DNA from: Kryptolebias marmoratus
Taxonomy: Eukaryota; Chordata; Actinopteri; Cyprinodontiformes; Rivulidae
DNA: 64,000 bases
Direction of reading: 5' to 3'
NCBI RefSeq assembly: GCF_001649575.2
Contig: NC_051433.1
Location: forward strand, 23,442,628 to 23,506,627
The position numbers were made by a program, and so were the translations under genes. The notes under the pieces were generated by a model, which saw only the letters and a list, made by a program, of their open reading frames with translations, was not told the origin of the DNA and did no database searches. This document shows positions 47,761 to 61,200 of this stretch, in pieces. How positions within the stretch are numbered: the stretch's first letter is position 1; the number at the start of each line of letters is the position of its first letter.

Positions 47761-47800
47761 TCAGTGAGGCATAACATTATGACCTCTGATAGGTAAGCTG
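47761..47800 (+). mobile_element. Remnant of a Tc1-like transposon end
   Basis: tcagtgaggcataacattat, then gacctctgataggtaagctg resembles the terminal sequence of a common teleost Tc1-like element (ggcataacattatgacc), recognised from memory. Only the end survives. Confidence 0.55.
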
Positions 47801-50028
47801 AGTACTGTACCTCAGCTCAACCTCTTACAGCATTGGGGAAACCTGCATTCAGAAACCTTTTTTAGAAAACCAGAAATCATGTTGAAATTTTGACACAAGT
47901 ACCTGAATTTGCTTGGTTCTATAAGAGGATGAGAATAGGAAATGTCGTCACAGAACATTTCTAATAACTTCAACCTTTTAGTTATATTGAATTTGAACCT
48001 AACATTCAGACATGCATAAAATCGATGAATTCTCGACAATTACTCTTTTTTTTATATGATAACTGCAAAAATTCAACTTCCAGGCCTTTTTTTTTTTAAT
48101 TTCCTAATAAGCATAAGTAAGATAGAGTCAGAATCACGGCTGTATGTTGAAAGATGGAGCTCTTATAGTAAACCTCTCCTCTTACAAATTAATCACATTA
48201 ATTTTTAATTAAAACTATTGTGTGCCACATTAAACACATTATTTAAAGATATTGTGTATCTTTTATCTTTCTTTGAAATAATTGTGACTAATTAAATTCA
48301 GATTACTTTGGAGAAAATGACTCACACTAACCTTTAAAGAGAAAGAGTCATTGTCCACAGGCATATCCACAGGTACAACATCACATGAAAGCATCTAACA
48401 AAATTACCTCACAAATTATAAAAGAGAATTAGGGAAGAGCAGCAACTCTTTGACAAGTAAACTATCAGGTGTGGCAGTGATTGTCTGGGGTCATGACAGC
48501 TCTTTTCAGGACTGATTTAGACTCCCCCCTTGATTTAAAACATGAAAGTGGATTTTCTTGACAACTCGAGAGGCAGTCATTGCCAAGCAGCTAAAGCATG
48601 TCACTAGGAGAGAGAACTAGGGATGTGTTAAACCTGGAAGGCTGAGGAGGTCGGCTCCAGCTGTGAAAAGACTCATCGCTTTGTCTGTCAGGCACCTAGG
48701 AGTCTCTGTGTTAAAAGCTTTGTCAGAACTTGACAGAACTTGGTTGCTGGATTCTGCACAACTTTCCTTTCTTCCCATCATGTTATGACAAGGTGAAAAC
48801 AGCGAGCTGAGATTATGTTCTCAGAGTTGGTATTAGTAAAAATGTCCCATGGCTCCATGCTCCTGTGTTGACTTTACTTCACCAAGCATACTGTTGGTTC
48901 AGCTCCAACCAGAAGACACTCCAGCTCACGGACACAAATCATAATAAACATAACTACTACAAATGGTATTTCTAAATCTGCATTGGGAAAAGTCTTGACC
49001 ATGCATGTGTATAAAACACAAAACTGACACTACAGCCAACAGGAATCATCTGCGGCAACATATATGTAAATTTGTATTTCCTACATAAAACTTAAGTCTA
49101 AAACTGAAAACATAACTTTTCTTATTTTCTTTTAAAACTTAAATACTACTTCTGTTCTTATGGTGATTATTGCACAAACATGACTCTTCAGTGGGCTTCT
49201 GGCCTGAGTCACTCAGGAGTTAACTCCACAGAGCATTCCATCCCCACAGTGTGCCTTTAAAATCCCCGAATCTCACCTAACCATCGTTTATCTCTCCACT
49301 GCTAATTAGTTCCGATCAATTACCTTTACTCAATGCTGCTTCCACATTTAAGAAAACAGGAAGAGCTGCTTATTCATTACTGCTCTTTTTGCTAGTCTTT
49401 TAAATGCTCCCTCGGGTTGGTTCCAATAGCTTTCTTTTTTTTTTTTTTTCGCTGGGAGGCTTCTATTAGAAAGCCATCGCTCACCGTGGGGTCCAGCGCG
49501 TGACAGAGGTGGGCACTGGGACCCTCTAAAACCCCTCTCTGACTGTGCACTGGGATGGAAAACACAAAAGCTAACTGACTTAATTACAGGCTTTAAAATA
49601 GCAAACGATGGTCACAGATGAGTTGCAGTTCTGAGTTGTGTCTGACAGAGTTATGAGCAAAAGAAAAAAAAGCTTTTAAAAGTTAAGTGACTGTATCAGT
49701 CATTAACCAACTGAGGTGGAGTTAGGAAGTTTGTTCCAGCATAAATACAACCTCACTGATGACGCATGCATGGATGGCTGCCTGATTAAACACCAGTGGA
49801 ACTTAACTCTAGTTAAGTGACAAAATACGGATGTGTCCAAGAGGGTTTGATTACTGTCATAAATTTTTTTGTGCAACTTGTGTTTTCTATTCTGGAAAAC
49901 TCATTGAATGAACCAACCATTCTGTGCACACTTGCTGTTAGTCTTTTATTTCCATCTTAAATGACAGACTATAAGAAAGTCAAAACTTGGGAAAGTTGGG
50001 AGAAGATATTATAGACCATGTCAGAGAC
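47801..50028. other. Non-coding stretch, no gene seen
   Basis: Includes a T run at about 49434-49450. 49200-49430 has lower AT content and homeodomain-like TAATTAG and GATCAATTA strings, a possible regulatory segment. No exon could be supported. Confidence 0.45.
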
Positions 50029-50031
50029 TTA

Positions 50032-50724
50032 AGGTGGATTTATACTCCATGAGAAGTGAAGAAATCAGTTGTCACTCATTTGGTTGGTTGACAAAAATCA
50101 CGTAATTTTGTTCTCCTAGGAGCTTCAACAGCCCCTTCTCGACACAAGGTCTGGGCAGCTATTGTGTGATTGGTCAGAACTTTGAGGTGGGCGTGTTTGT
50201 GGAGTTTTTTCGCTAAGAAGCAGCTGGCCAAGGCTGTTAGAAAATGCAACCATCTTTACAAGTGTTCCAGAAAAACTTACAAAGATAGTCAAATGATGAA
50301 GAACTCTTGGAAGGACATATCCCAATGATTGTACACCAAAGTGACCATGCAAAGACACAGGCAGTAGTACATGGCAGTTTTGGCCCGGAGGAAGCGTCCC
50401 TCGCCTGGGCAGGGTAGGTGTGTCGGAAACGCTGGCTGTCTCTTTGTGCCAAAATTTGCAAATGCCAAACAGTGTTTACTGTGTCAGACAGTAGAAAAAA
50501 ATGTCTGGTCACAGTAAGGGAAGCAAAAATCTGTAGATGGACAGAGGAGTGAAGAAGCTGACAGGAGGAAATCTGCTCCTGTGCTGTGGGAGGAGGGAGG
50601 AGCTTCCTACGAGTTCTGCGCTGCAGTTCTTGTTGAGTATAAAATGTTGATGCGAAAAAGAACCTCTCACAACCATGTGACCATAAACAGATTTCTTCAC
50701 TTCTCGTGGAGTATAAAATAGCCT
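50032..50724. mobile_element. PIF/Harbinger-type MITE with long inverted repeats and TTA duplication
   Basis: The left end aggtggatttatactccatg followed by agaagtgaagaaatcagt mirrors the right end acagatttcttcacttctcg followed by tggagtataaaatagcct. About 38 bases pair with few mismatches. TTA lies directly outside both ends (50029-50031 and 50725-50727), the 3-bp TWA duplication typical of PIF/Harbinger. The longest ORF of the window (229 codons, minus, 50237-50926) runs through it, shows no transposase motif I can see, and leaves the element at one end. Confidence 0.75.
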
Positions 50725-50727
50725 TTA

Positions 50728-52019
50728 GCCCATACTCTTGTCCACAGTGTTTCACCCTCCCTCTGTCAGAGCGTCTTGGACTCTCGGCCCGTTTGTCTTC
50801 TAAACAGAAAGGAAATGCAAAATAGGCTGCTTCCAAACTCTGGGAAACGCCACAGGACGTCTCCAGGGGGGGAAATTTAATAAGGCCACTCAGATCCACA
50901 CAGTAAAGTGGCAATAAAGTATTCATTAACCCTCCATTGAAGGGATAAGCAGAAAAACAAGCAGCTGAGTTAAGAAGTCAAACGAGGACTTAACACACAC
51001 AGTAACAGCAACCCCTCTCATCTCAAGATTTACAAAACAATGAGAGACTCGGGAAGCTCAAGAGTGAGTACACCTCGTTCAGACAAGCACAGAGATCAGA
51101 AAGTCAACAAAGGGATGAACTAAATGAGCAACATAAGGGCATTATCAAGTAGTTTCACAAACATCCCTCCTGATACTCATAATCCTCTGCTTTTATATTT
51201 CAACACATCACCCACTATTGGTTTGGCAGGAAGCCAGGCTGCAATGAATGACATTCCTCTTTGCTCCTCTTCACTTTCATTTTCCCTCCATCTGAGAAAC
51301 TAATTTTTCACCTTCAGTCCAAACTGCTGTCCTTTTGCAGCTCCACAGCGGTGCTCTGTGGAATCTATAGGCAGCACAGAGAAAGGCCAGCAGGATGCTG
51401 TGTGTTGCATTCATTTGGAAAAAAAGACCTGAATCCAGTTTGAAGCCCACCCCCAGATCTCCCAGAATGTGAATGAACTTCTGTGAATAAGAGGCAAACC
51501 TACACAAACGCCCCTGCAGCTATAGGACCCTAACGGGGCAAGAGTATGTGGGCGATACCAAACAACAACAACAGCGTGGAGAAATGCATTGCATGCCAGG
51601 GATCCCTCTTTTTTCACCCTTTCACCAATCAGCAGGAAGCTCTACCACAGGAGGGTGTCTATAAGGATGGGTGGTTGATAAAAAAACAGCATGTTGTATG
51701 GAGAGGGAGGTCACTTCTGGCTCTGCCCAGGCCTCAGTGGGTGTGAAGTCATCAACACACACTGCAATTAACACCTACTCCACCAACATGCAGGAGGCAG
51801 CTAAAGAGAAATATTCAAATCAGCATTTCAAAACCTCACCATGACAAAGGCATCAAAGTGCACGCATTGTAAAGGCCTGAAAGAGCACAACTAAAGTTCT
51901 CAGTGTGTCTTCCAAACAGCTTTATTTGCCTTCACTCATTTGAAACAGTCTTTAATCTCATCAGTGACCAGGTGAAACAGCAGGTAGCTGAAAACTAACA
52001 TAGAAAGCCATAAAAAATC
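50728..52019. other. Non-coding stretch, no gene seen
   Basis: No splice-bounded ORF and no definable repeat. Confidence 0.45.
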
Positions 52020-52250
52020 CTGTCTTCTAATTTTAAAATGCAAACAACTTTCTCTTTTATTTTCTCACCAAATAAATTAATCTAATTTCATATTCACACA
52101 TTAATAATCATCAGTTTCACATTACGCAGTTATTCCTTTAGAATTATCATCATATTCCTGTTGGAAGAGCCCCTAGCTGTCCTAGAAGTGTTATGTCTAG
52201 CTCATGCTGCCACTGCTATTCTGTGGGTATTCTATGTAAATAGTAGGGAT
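52020..52250. mobile_element. Foldback MITE family, degraded copy
   Basis: catcagtttcacattacgca, tattcctgttggaagagccc, cctagctgtcctagaagtgt parallel the middle part of the copy at 45820-46680 (cattcctgtgagaagggccc, gcacaggaagtgctacagct). Ends not preserved. Confidence 0.45.
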
Positions 52251-52419
52251 GGGCATTTTAAGCCAAAATACGTCAAATTCGTCCAGTAATTATTCCAATT
52301 TTCTTCAAATACTTTGCCAGTCCTGTGTAACATACCCCTTTTCTCATACCAGCCACCATAACAAACAGAAGATGAACTTGCATATGCTCTTTAAAAAAAC
52401 AATTCTGTGAAAAGCCCGG

Positions 52420-52530
52420 ACAGACCAGTCCATTTTTTTATGCTGCCTGTGGCCATAATGAAGCCGGCCACGTCCCAAATAGACGTGAGCTTTCAGAAAT
52501 GAAGCCAGCCTTGGGTAACCAAAGGAGGCG
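52420..52530 (-). repeat. Unclassified dispersed element, copy 3 (inverted, partial)
   Basis: agaccagtccattttttta, tgctgcctgtggccat and gagctttcagaaatgaagc are the reverse complement of blocks in copies 1 and 2, in the expected reverse order. Confidence 0.65.
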
Positions 52531-52910
52531 TTTAGCAGAACTTATTAAATGTATGATGAAAAGCTCCCTCAAATCATTTTCAAAACAAGACAAATGAACT
52601 CTGTTTCTGTGATGTTAACTCATTTTTTAAAACTAAATGCAAAGTTGCTGTGCATCATCATTGATGTTCCGTCAGTAATAAATCTGTTTGTTGTAGTTTA
52701 ATCCTGCAGCCGGGTGGTTGAACAGACTATATGTCATTTCTTCATCACATTATTGAGCCCCAAAGCCAGCTTACCTTAGCACATGTTTACCATTTTGGCT
52801 TTGTTACTACCTCTCTTCGTGGCACAAAGGCGCATTGGGCGGGTTGGATTCAACTCCTCTTGCTGCCTTGGTTCATTCAGAAATCACACAGAGACAACCA
52901 AAAGGCATCT

Positions 52911-53440
52911 AAGGCCTCGTTAACACAACGCTGCAACATTTCTGTTGCATTTCAACCATTCGTCTACACGACAGCGGCAATCGTATTATCTGACACTGAA
53001 ACTTTTTGAACCCAGGTCTGAGAGTGGATGTTTTTGGAATCGGTGTGAAATCGCACATGCACACTGCATACAGCTGCAGTCAATAGGTTTTTAGCATTTG
53101 CCTGAGTAGATGAACAACAATAACAATGGCATATATCAGAGTGCTGTTTGTGCTGATCACTCTTTTCAGTTTATCAGAACTTCTCACATGGAACATAAAT
53201 GTGCTACACCATATTTTGGTAAGCAGAGACACATTTCACACATTCTAAAAATACTGTCAGTCCAAACAATCTGTTTTCAAGCTCGGGACTACAGAGTTTG
53301 TTGTATGCATGTCACTGAAATACAAAAATTACAGTGCCAACTAGTGATCTGGCATAAAAACTACAGCAAATTCAGCAAATTTTGAGGTCTTGTCTAAACA
53401 GCAATTGCGATCGCAGCATTCCAGTGTGAACGTGTAGCGT
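52911..53440. mobile_element. Possible MITE
   Basis: Starts aggcctcgttaacacaacgc and finishes near ccagtgtgaacgtgtagcg, reminiscent of the (C)GTTTACACG ends of fish hAT-type MITEs. The inverted match is weak and no target duplication was confirmed. Confidence 0.35.
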
Positions 53441-56400
53441 TTTCACAATCAACATTGGAAAATGTATAAAGTTTCCAGGAGACTGTTCACAGGTAAATAG
53501 AGTCTATGTCCCGGTTTGAGGTGTTTTATGGAAGAGCCTCATGCTTCTCACAACATGTGCTTATTCCATCTCCTTCTCATGCAGGGCTAATTAATACAGA
53601 ACAAGTGTCAGCACAACAACAAACTGTTTCAAAGCACAGAAAGCAGTCTTAATGAGTGCTTATCTTAGCTGCCACTTTATGATTTAGGACCACTGCCAGT
53701 TTGATGTTTTTGGTTTTAAAAATTACCGTGCCCATATGGTTGAGATATGCAGTGCATTTAGGTTCACTCCTACACAAGTCCTGAAGTCCTGCAGCTGAAA
53801 AATCTCTCTACAGAAACAGAGGTTTTGGGTACAAAGACTTGTGCTGCTGCTAAAACTGCTACCCAGGTATATTTAAATTCCCTAATTTTTACCTTTTCAG
53901 TAGATCAATGTGGAGTACATGAACATATACAGAAAATAAAGCTGAGCACACCCGTGACCATAGTGTCCACTTTATATTCCTTTCAAAATAAACCATGACA
54001 ACAAATGGGAAGCTTTCGAGTTGTTTCTTTTTTATTTTCTTTCAAGGGTGCTCACAATTGCATCAATCCTCAAACTGAAAATTAGTACAGTGTCACTGAC
54101 CGGGTTTTTATTGTACAAGACATTATCTCTTAACAACCAACCAAATTTATTGCGCATGCATTTATTGCAGTATGTGCACATTACTATTTGACTCCCTTGA
54201 ACAAATAGCAACAATCCAACCCTAGTGTATTTCCTGACAACCCAAAATACACAAGCCATATCAATGTGTACAAGCCTGAGTGGTGTATGCACGAAGACAC
54301 GTATGAAACTCAATCCCCAAGTGACAGAGGGTGAGAAATTTCTCTGAGGTTGGAGACCAGAGGGGGTCTGTGGCCTTGACCCCTGTAGTCAGACTGGTGC
54401 CCTCCCACTTGACCTTTCTGAGAAACTGCCATATAGTTAATGTCTTCAGGGATCTACACATGCATGAAGACAGGCCATAAACAAACCTCAGCAAGTACTT
54501 CTGCTGGACAGGAAGTGAACAGACCACAACATGCCTGTGTACAAGTAATACAGCTGTAATTTGAAACCCTTCTAGGCAATAAAACTAAGTTGTATTTCTC
54601 ACAAAAACAAAATACAAAGGAAAAAAATATGTAGAGCTACATTTGAAAATTAAAAACAGCTCCACTTAGATCACTGTCAATGACTTTTTTCTTTGAGGAT
54701 TTTGTTCATTCTTCAACAGTAAAAATGTTAGGATTTGTATTTTTGAAGATATGAGATAAGGAGACAAAACGTATATCTGAACTTTTAACAAAAGTCACTG
54801 ATCAACAGAGCTGAAGGTTGCCTAGTGGTGGTTATCAATTCTTGATCTGTTACTGACTGAGTTTTCCAGATGGACTGTGTTTATCTGTAACTGATGGAAA
54901 AGCCAGTGACCGTTAGCATAAAGGAACAATTTACTGTATCAATCCAAGTACAGAAGCTTTTCTTTGAGCCTAAAGAAATCCACTTTGAAGTGACAAAGAG
55001 AAGACATTAAACAGTATGGACAAATTTAGAAGGTGTGACTTAAAGATGAGATAGATACAGATTCCTTCCTGAGAAGAGGATACTTCGAACTGCAAAGGTA
55101 AAATAAGTGTCTTTACTGTCTTTAATGTTCCAACTATATGCTGTTTGGGTGCTAATAGGAAGAAAGAGGAGCAAACAAGTAAAGACTTGGCCATTTGCAT
55201 TTTAGATTGATCCAAGTATCTTCTTGCATCATAACACAGAATCAGGACTTTAGCTGCAAGCATGGAGGTACAGGATGGAGTAGAAAGAGGATGGGATGGA
55301 CTAAAACCTTCAAAAGACAGCACTGCAGCTGTAAGCTTTGAATATGACACAAATACTGTATATCATCTGCACTTTCAAGCATAAAAAACCAAAGTTATCT
55401 ACAACAAAACAACTAATTTATCTAACAGACGATGGGGAGATTACCATAGATGACAAAACAACAAAGTGCTTTATAATAGGGGCTCAAAACAGAGGACGTT
55501 TCCAGGAGTGAGCATAAATTTTATTTTCTTCTTATGCAATATAACAACCATCTTTAAAGGGTCTTACTATAGTCAATAAATGATCTGTAAATAAAATTAT
55601 CCTATATAAAGATAATTTAATTTATTTTCTAATAATTTATCCTGTTTTTTAACAGGAAATATAAAAACACTTTCTCTGTGCTGAAGAATATAACTTCAAC
55701 ATTGAAGAATTAGCAGTTGTAGTTACCCAAAAACAAATTAATAAAAATGATTCACTAGAAATATCTTCAATGATTAGGAATGACAAATGAAAGAAACCAG
55801 ACTTCCCTTGTTAGCGATATTTAAAGGTAATGACTTAAAATGTGAGAGTTGAGGTAGATAAACTGATGAATTAAAGACTGGTATTCTGATTTACTCATTT
55901 ACTGTTGCGGTTGTCTTTGATTTGTACGACTTGAAAGTTGGAAATCCAAAATTCTCACTTGTTAGTCTTCTCCACACGCAAAAACCTTGTAGACATAAAT
56001 CCACAGGAACAAATAGCCTCTTCAAATTTTAACAAAGCACAGACGAATGAATCAACCATAAAAATTTATGCTTGGTTGTACATGCATGGTAAATCAGAGC
56101 TGTATAATCAATTTGAAAAGAGGCACGCCCAGTCAAAGAAATGTTTGAAGTGGCTCACTGCACCGTCTAGAATCATCTGGTATAAAAAGAGCTGTGAAGA
56201 CATGGCTGAAAGAGAGCAGTGGTACAGTAATCCCGAGGTAATTTGATCAAAGCACATTATTTTCATTAACATCTTAGAAAACTATGTAAACTGGTGAAAA
56301 AGCCATATTGTGTTGCCTTTAAGGACCACTTTTGTAAAAGACACAACAAAGCATAAACTTTCCGTGAAACATAAGTATAGCTTTGAACTGGATTCAATAA

Positions 56401-57380
56401 CTCATCTGCTCCGTCTAGACCATTATTCACACTGACACCTTAATCTGCCACAAAAGAAACACGAGTTCCAAGAATATACAATGTTCAACCCTAGCAGCAG
56501 TGCAGAGACAAAGCTCCACTGAGTCCTCGACCTGTTCATCCAGTCTCCACTTAATGCCCTTTTTTCACAGGTGAGAAAAGATGCAAAGTCCCATAGGAAG
56601 TCTTAATTATGCCACCAAGAAAAACAGCGCGCCTTACAGCTTGGCAGGTGTGTTGTATCCTAACCTGGTCACCAGTGAGAAGTGCTGCATCATTACCTAT
56701 TAACAGCTACCTGAACAAAGGGAAAGAATTGTATAACAAAAAGATGGTGACTGATGGTTTCCGCCACATTACTGAAATTTTAATGGTGCATGAAAAGGGC
56801 CCCATGATGTGACTGATATGGTCTCCACAAACAACACAGAATAACTAAAGCCTGGTTCCTTTTGTGATTAAAGGAAACAGCCAAGACGTTGCGTTTTACT
56901 TAGCTTTAACATATGACATCACTACACATTTACTGTTCTAACATCCATGCTGAAATAAATAAAAAAGAAATGAAAAGAAATACACACATCAGTGAAGAAA
57001 AGATGCTACACCAGTGGATAAAAACTGATTTATCTGGACCATTTGGTCGGTGTGTTTCAGTCTGGTGAGCTGAGAGGTTTCAGAGATGGGGCAACAGATG
57101 CTACAGCATGCCTGTGAAAGACTAAATTGATAGACAACACTGGCTCTTCTGTCTTTCTGAGAAACAGTCTTGGTTTCGCTGGCGAGCCACTGACAGAGCA
57201 CGTAACCTGATTCATGTGGCTGTTCAACAGGTGAAACTCTACATTTACTGCTGTACCAACACCAAAAAAAGAGAAAATGGCAAAGTAAAAATAGACACCA
57301 GTACTATTTTTCTACATTTAAAAAACAATTTATTAGTCTGTTCATCACAAACAAATGGTCAACTATTTTCATTTTTGATT
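53441..57380. other. Non-coding stretch, no gene seen
   Basis: AT-rich, with short ORFs (for example 55938-56246 plus and 54970-55350 minus) that carry no recognisable domain. No exon of sema3f or another gene was identified. Confidence 0.45.
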
Positions 57381-57399
57381 AATTCCATTAATTGTAGGA

Positions 57400-57800
57400 T
57401 TTTGTGTAAAAGTCTCAAAAATTTGATAGTGGTTCATGTGAACGCTGTAAACTTTTACACTGCTGTCAGTTTCTCATTCTATGGTTATTTACCTAGAATT
57501 CAGGTTAATTGCAGCTGCAGCGGTTAGCGTTAGCATTTCTAAAAGAAATATAATATTTTTTCTCCCACAACAACTGTGTAATGTAAAACTGATGACAGTA
57601 TAAGGTTAATATAAAGTTAATAGCATTTCATTGAGCCGCTATAAAACTTTAAAGATTGGAATTGTTTTGGGGTGACAGTAATCCACTTGGGTTTTGGCCC
57701 TGCTTGGACTAGCCATTAGCTTGTCATCTGTTCAGAATTAAACTAAATTTCTCCCAACTGAAGTGATTGAATGGGCTACAACTGGTAGGAAAATAATTGT
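57400..57800. mobile_element. Foldback MITE family, copy 4
   Basis: atgtgaacgctgtaaacttt and acactgctgtcagtttctca on the left, with aaaactgatgacagtataag, gagccgctataaaactttaa and aattgttttggggtgacagt on the right, repeat the arms seen in copies 1-3. The two arms are inverted relative to each other. Confidence 0.6.
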
Positions 57801-57892
57801 TTGTAACGTTTCCATTTCAATCCATTTCAAAAAGGCTGTAATGTTTTGAGTCTAGCTTCTAAAAAGAAAACACTATGCTTCATTTATTTGTT

Positions 57893-58218
57893 TTCTGCAC
57901 AATATAAGAAAAAGTTACAATGTGTGATATTATTGTTTATTATTCCAATGACAATATCAGTTGTGACAAACCTACATTTTTCCTCACTCCTCACTTTCTC
58001 TTCTGCCATCACTATCATCTAAATTAGGTGTTGGCAGCAAGGCCAGTGAGACTCCATTGGGTTGACCAAAATATATTATTAGCAGCAGAACATAAATGCA
58101 TGGTACTTGAAAAATAAAGGCTATGATTTATTTTAGTTCAATTTTAGTTTTGAGAAATTGATATTGAGCTAATCAATATTGCATTGACGAAAAATTAGCG
58201 AATGTTGTGCAGCCCTAA
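57893..58218. mobile_element. MITE with GGGCTGCAC-type ends
   Basis: The left side ctgcacaatataagaaaaag followed by gtgtgatattattg and the right side aatgttgtgcagccctaac fit the abundant fish element whose ends read agggctgcacgatat (recognised from memory). The left terminal bases are diverged. Confidence 0.5.
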
Positions 58219-61200
58219 CTGAGACTATATCTTAAACCACTGGATGATCCAATCAAGAATGTTTACATGCTCTAAATATAATTGAGAAATGAAAAAAATA
58301 TATTTATAAATTATAATAAAGTGGACAGTTACTCTACTTCAGGAAATTAAACAAAAATCTGTTCAGTTTCATTTTTCCTCATTCTGCTAACTCTTTCTGT
58401 CTTTTCAAGACTATTGTTATTTATGACATCTGAGCCTGAACACACACTATAACAAGCCTCTGCTGGCCATATGCTGGAGAAACAGAATCCTAGCACTGAT
58501 ACTACTTCCTTTTTATCAAACATTAGGACCACCCAAGCAGCATACGATACACTTCACAACCTTGCTACCATATGGCATAAGAATCAAGTAGACCAATGTG
58601 CCAAGTGGCTATACTCTAAAACCGCCTAATACAATGTCTCAATTCATGGAGAGTTATAAAGAAAGGCTTGTGTGCACCTAAGAACCACAGCAAGGAGAGA
58701 ATCAAACAGATACTCCAGGAGCTGCAGCCTCAGCGGGAGGTGGGAGGTGCAGACAGAAGTAACACCGTGACTGAGATTTTACTTCCAGAGGAAAAACTGG
58801 CACCGTTTGAGACAGAATGTGAGATTACTGCTTGATACAGAGGCTATGTGCATACTCATCTTTTCAGGAAACATCATACCTGCCCCACACATATATACAG
58901 TACACGACAAACAGTGCTTTCTGTAAGGTTCGAATACATGTTTATTTTGTTGCTAAAATCAAAAAACATAAATCTGTGCTACATTCAAATGCAACACTAT
59001 ATTGCACACAAAACATTATCAATCACTGATAAGGGTGATGTAATTTCAGAACAGGTTTGCAGACTGAAACGCTATGAAATACTAATAAAAGCGCCACTTC
59101 AGTGATTAACACATAGATTGAGAATACTGTTATTTTTAATTTTTACTGCATTCCAATCAGGACAAAGTACTAACTGGTCTGGAAATAAAATGTAATCACA
59201 ATCCTGTCAGTCTCCCACCAAACAGGGGGCAGAGTTGTTGATAAAGAAGCTCTGAGACAGTCAGATAATCAATCCTCGATTACTGACCTGTCTGTCGGAG
59301 GTTATTGGACATACGCTGGGAACGCTTCTGTGATTTTTTTTAAACTTTTTTTTTATTTGACCGGATAATCGCTCATGCCTGAACTCAGGCAAGATTTAAA
59401 ACTGCTCAAACATCACATTTTATTTCAACAAGATATGAAAGAAAATCAATAACAAGGAAATATTTTAACATGTGCCCAAAAATTTGATTTGCCAACAAGA
59501 CTGATGCCTTTTTAGGTCACAGTCTGACAGTAACGAACCATTTAATGATTATCAAAAACAAATACACACATCTCTACATACGCAAAAGAACCATTTTCAA
59601 GTCATGCGCTCTACAATGAAAGATAAACACCATTTCTAGAACATAGCTCAAACTAGACTCCTTTCACTTTATGTTCACTCTTCTCCACACCCACTTAAAT
59701 TTGAAATGTTTCACTCAGCTGAGAATGGCTTCTGACCATTCAGGGCTTCACAACTAGGATAGACGGGTCACTGCAGAGTGCAAGTTACAGGGGACCAAGC
59801 TGTGTTTGCACTTAAATCACCATCACTACTCTGCCAGTTGAATTCAGTGGTTAACCATGACCCTCCAAAATGACTGCTGTGTTCCTGCTGAGGGACGGTT
59901 TTATACTAAATGTAAATGAGCTTAGCTGCTGTAGAGACGGGCCGAGGTCTGGGAGGTGGCCAAAGTAATAGTGGTTTTCAAAGCTTTCAGTCATTGCTCT
60001 GCTACCGTGGGGATAGATGCTCTGAGCCCTCACAAACAGTAATTAGAAATCACAGGCAAACATCAGCCACAGTGCCAGACTGCCAGGGCAGCGGTTTCAC
60101 GGCTTTTACATGTGGTCAGACCCTACAGCAATATTACAGTCAGAGAGAATGTCTGCCAAATATTAGACGCGCGCAACAAGAATCACTAAGAAGAGGCTGA
60201 CCTGAGTTTCCTAATAACAGCACTGAATTTACTTTACTGTATGGCTAAAGCAGCTTGAACATTAATATCCAAAAATCAAACAATAAACAAAACTAAACAT
60301 CTTCTGAAGAAAATATAAAGGGTGCTGATGAAGCTACTGCCCAAAATTCCAGAGTAGTGGTAGTAGTAGTGAATTGAAAGTTGTGGTGGACACAGAAGAG
60401 TAATGGCCAAATCATGATAAAGATGCTTCAGCGCTTCTGCACTGGCATTAAAAAGCCTCAGACAGTTGGTTTGCCAATCAGACAGCAGACAGTCGACAGT
60501 CAATACTGAGTAAAAGTTCAAGACTCTTGCCTCAAAAACGGCATATTGGCTAAAGCAATAAAGTAAACTGAGTGCTAATTTGCACCTCTGCACAAAAAAG
60601 AATGCAACAGCAGTCATGTTTTCTTTGAACAACCGTAATTAGTTTAAACATTTACTAGTTTGTGACAATGTGGCAGTAAAAAGGGAAAGCTCAGAGCTGA
60701 AGTGACTGCAAAGTGCTGATCGAACCAACAAGTACTCTCCTACTCTGCTCCTTAAAATATTTTACAGTTTAACCCTTGTGTATGATTGTTCCTAAGATTT
60801 TAAAAAACATACATTTGAAACAAAAAGACTGCATATTTAAGGTCAATACATATTGGAATGCCTTACATTTAACCCTCAGAGCAGAGTTTCTAACCTCTCT
60901 CTCTGATGCCACCCACCCAAACACACTTCCACCAGATATAGACTGAAGTCTCTGCCAAGGAATAAAAATAGTAGCCAACTATTCAGAACGAGGCACAGAT
61001 GAGAAATATTTGGAATAGTGACGAGCAAGGCTGCTTTCTCTTACTGCCACCTGCACTGCCTGCAGCGAGCATGTGGACTGTAGCCATGCTGACCCAAATT
61101 CTTGCGTCATAGCAGTGGATTTGGCCTAACGTGTGTTCAGAAGGTGGAGGAAGAGGAGGAGGGAGCACGCTGTAATCCTTATGATGTTATGGCATTTAAA

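Noticed and set aside
48335..48360. Possible FKE-type exon end (CTCTTTAAAG|gttagt, minus strand)
   Set aside because: An in-frame TGA lies four codons upstream with no Met after it.
50237..50926. Longest ORF, 229 codons on the minus strand
   Set aside because: Most of it lies within a Harbinger-type MITE, crosses its boundary, and shows no recognisable domain or splice structure.
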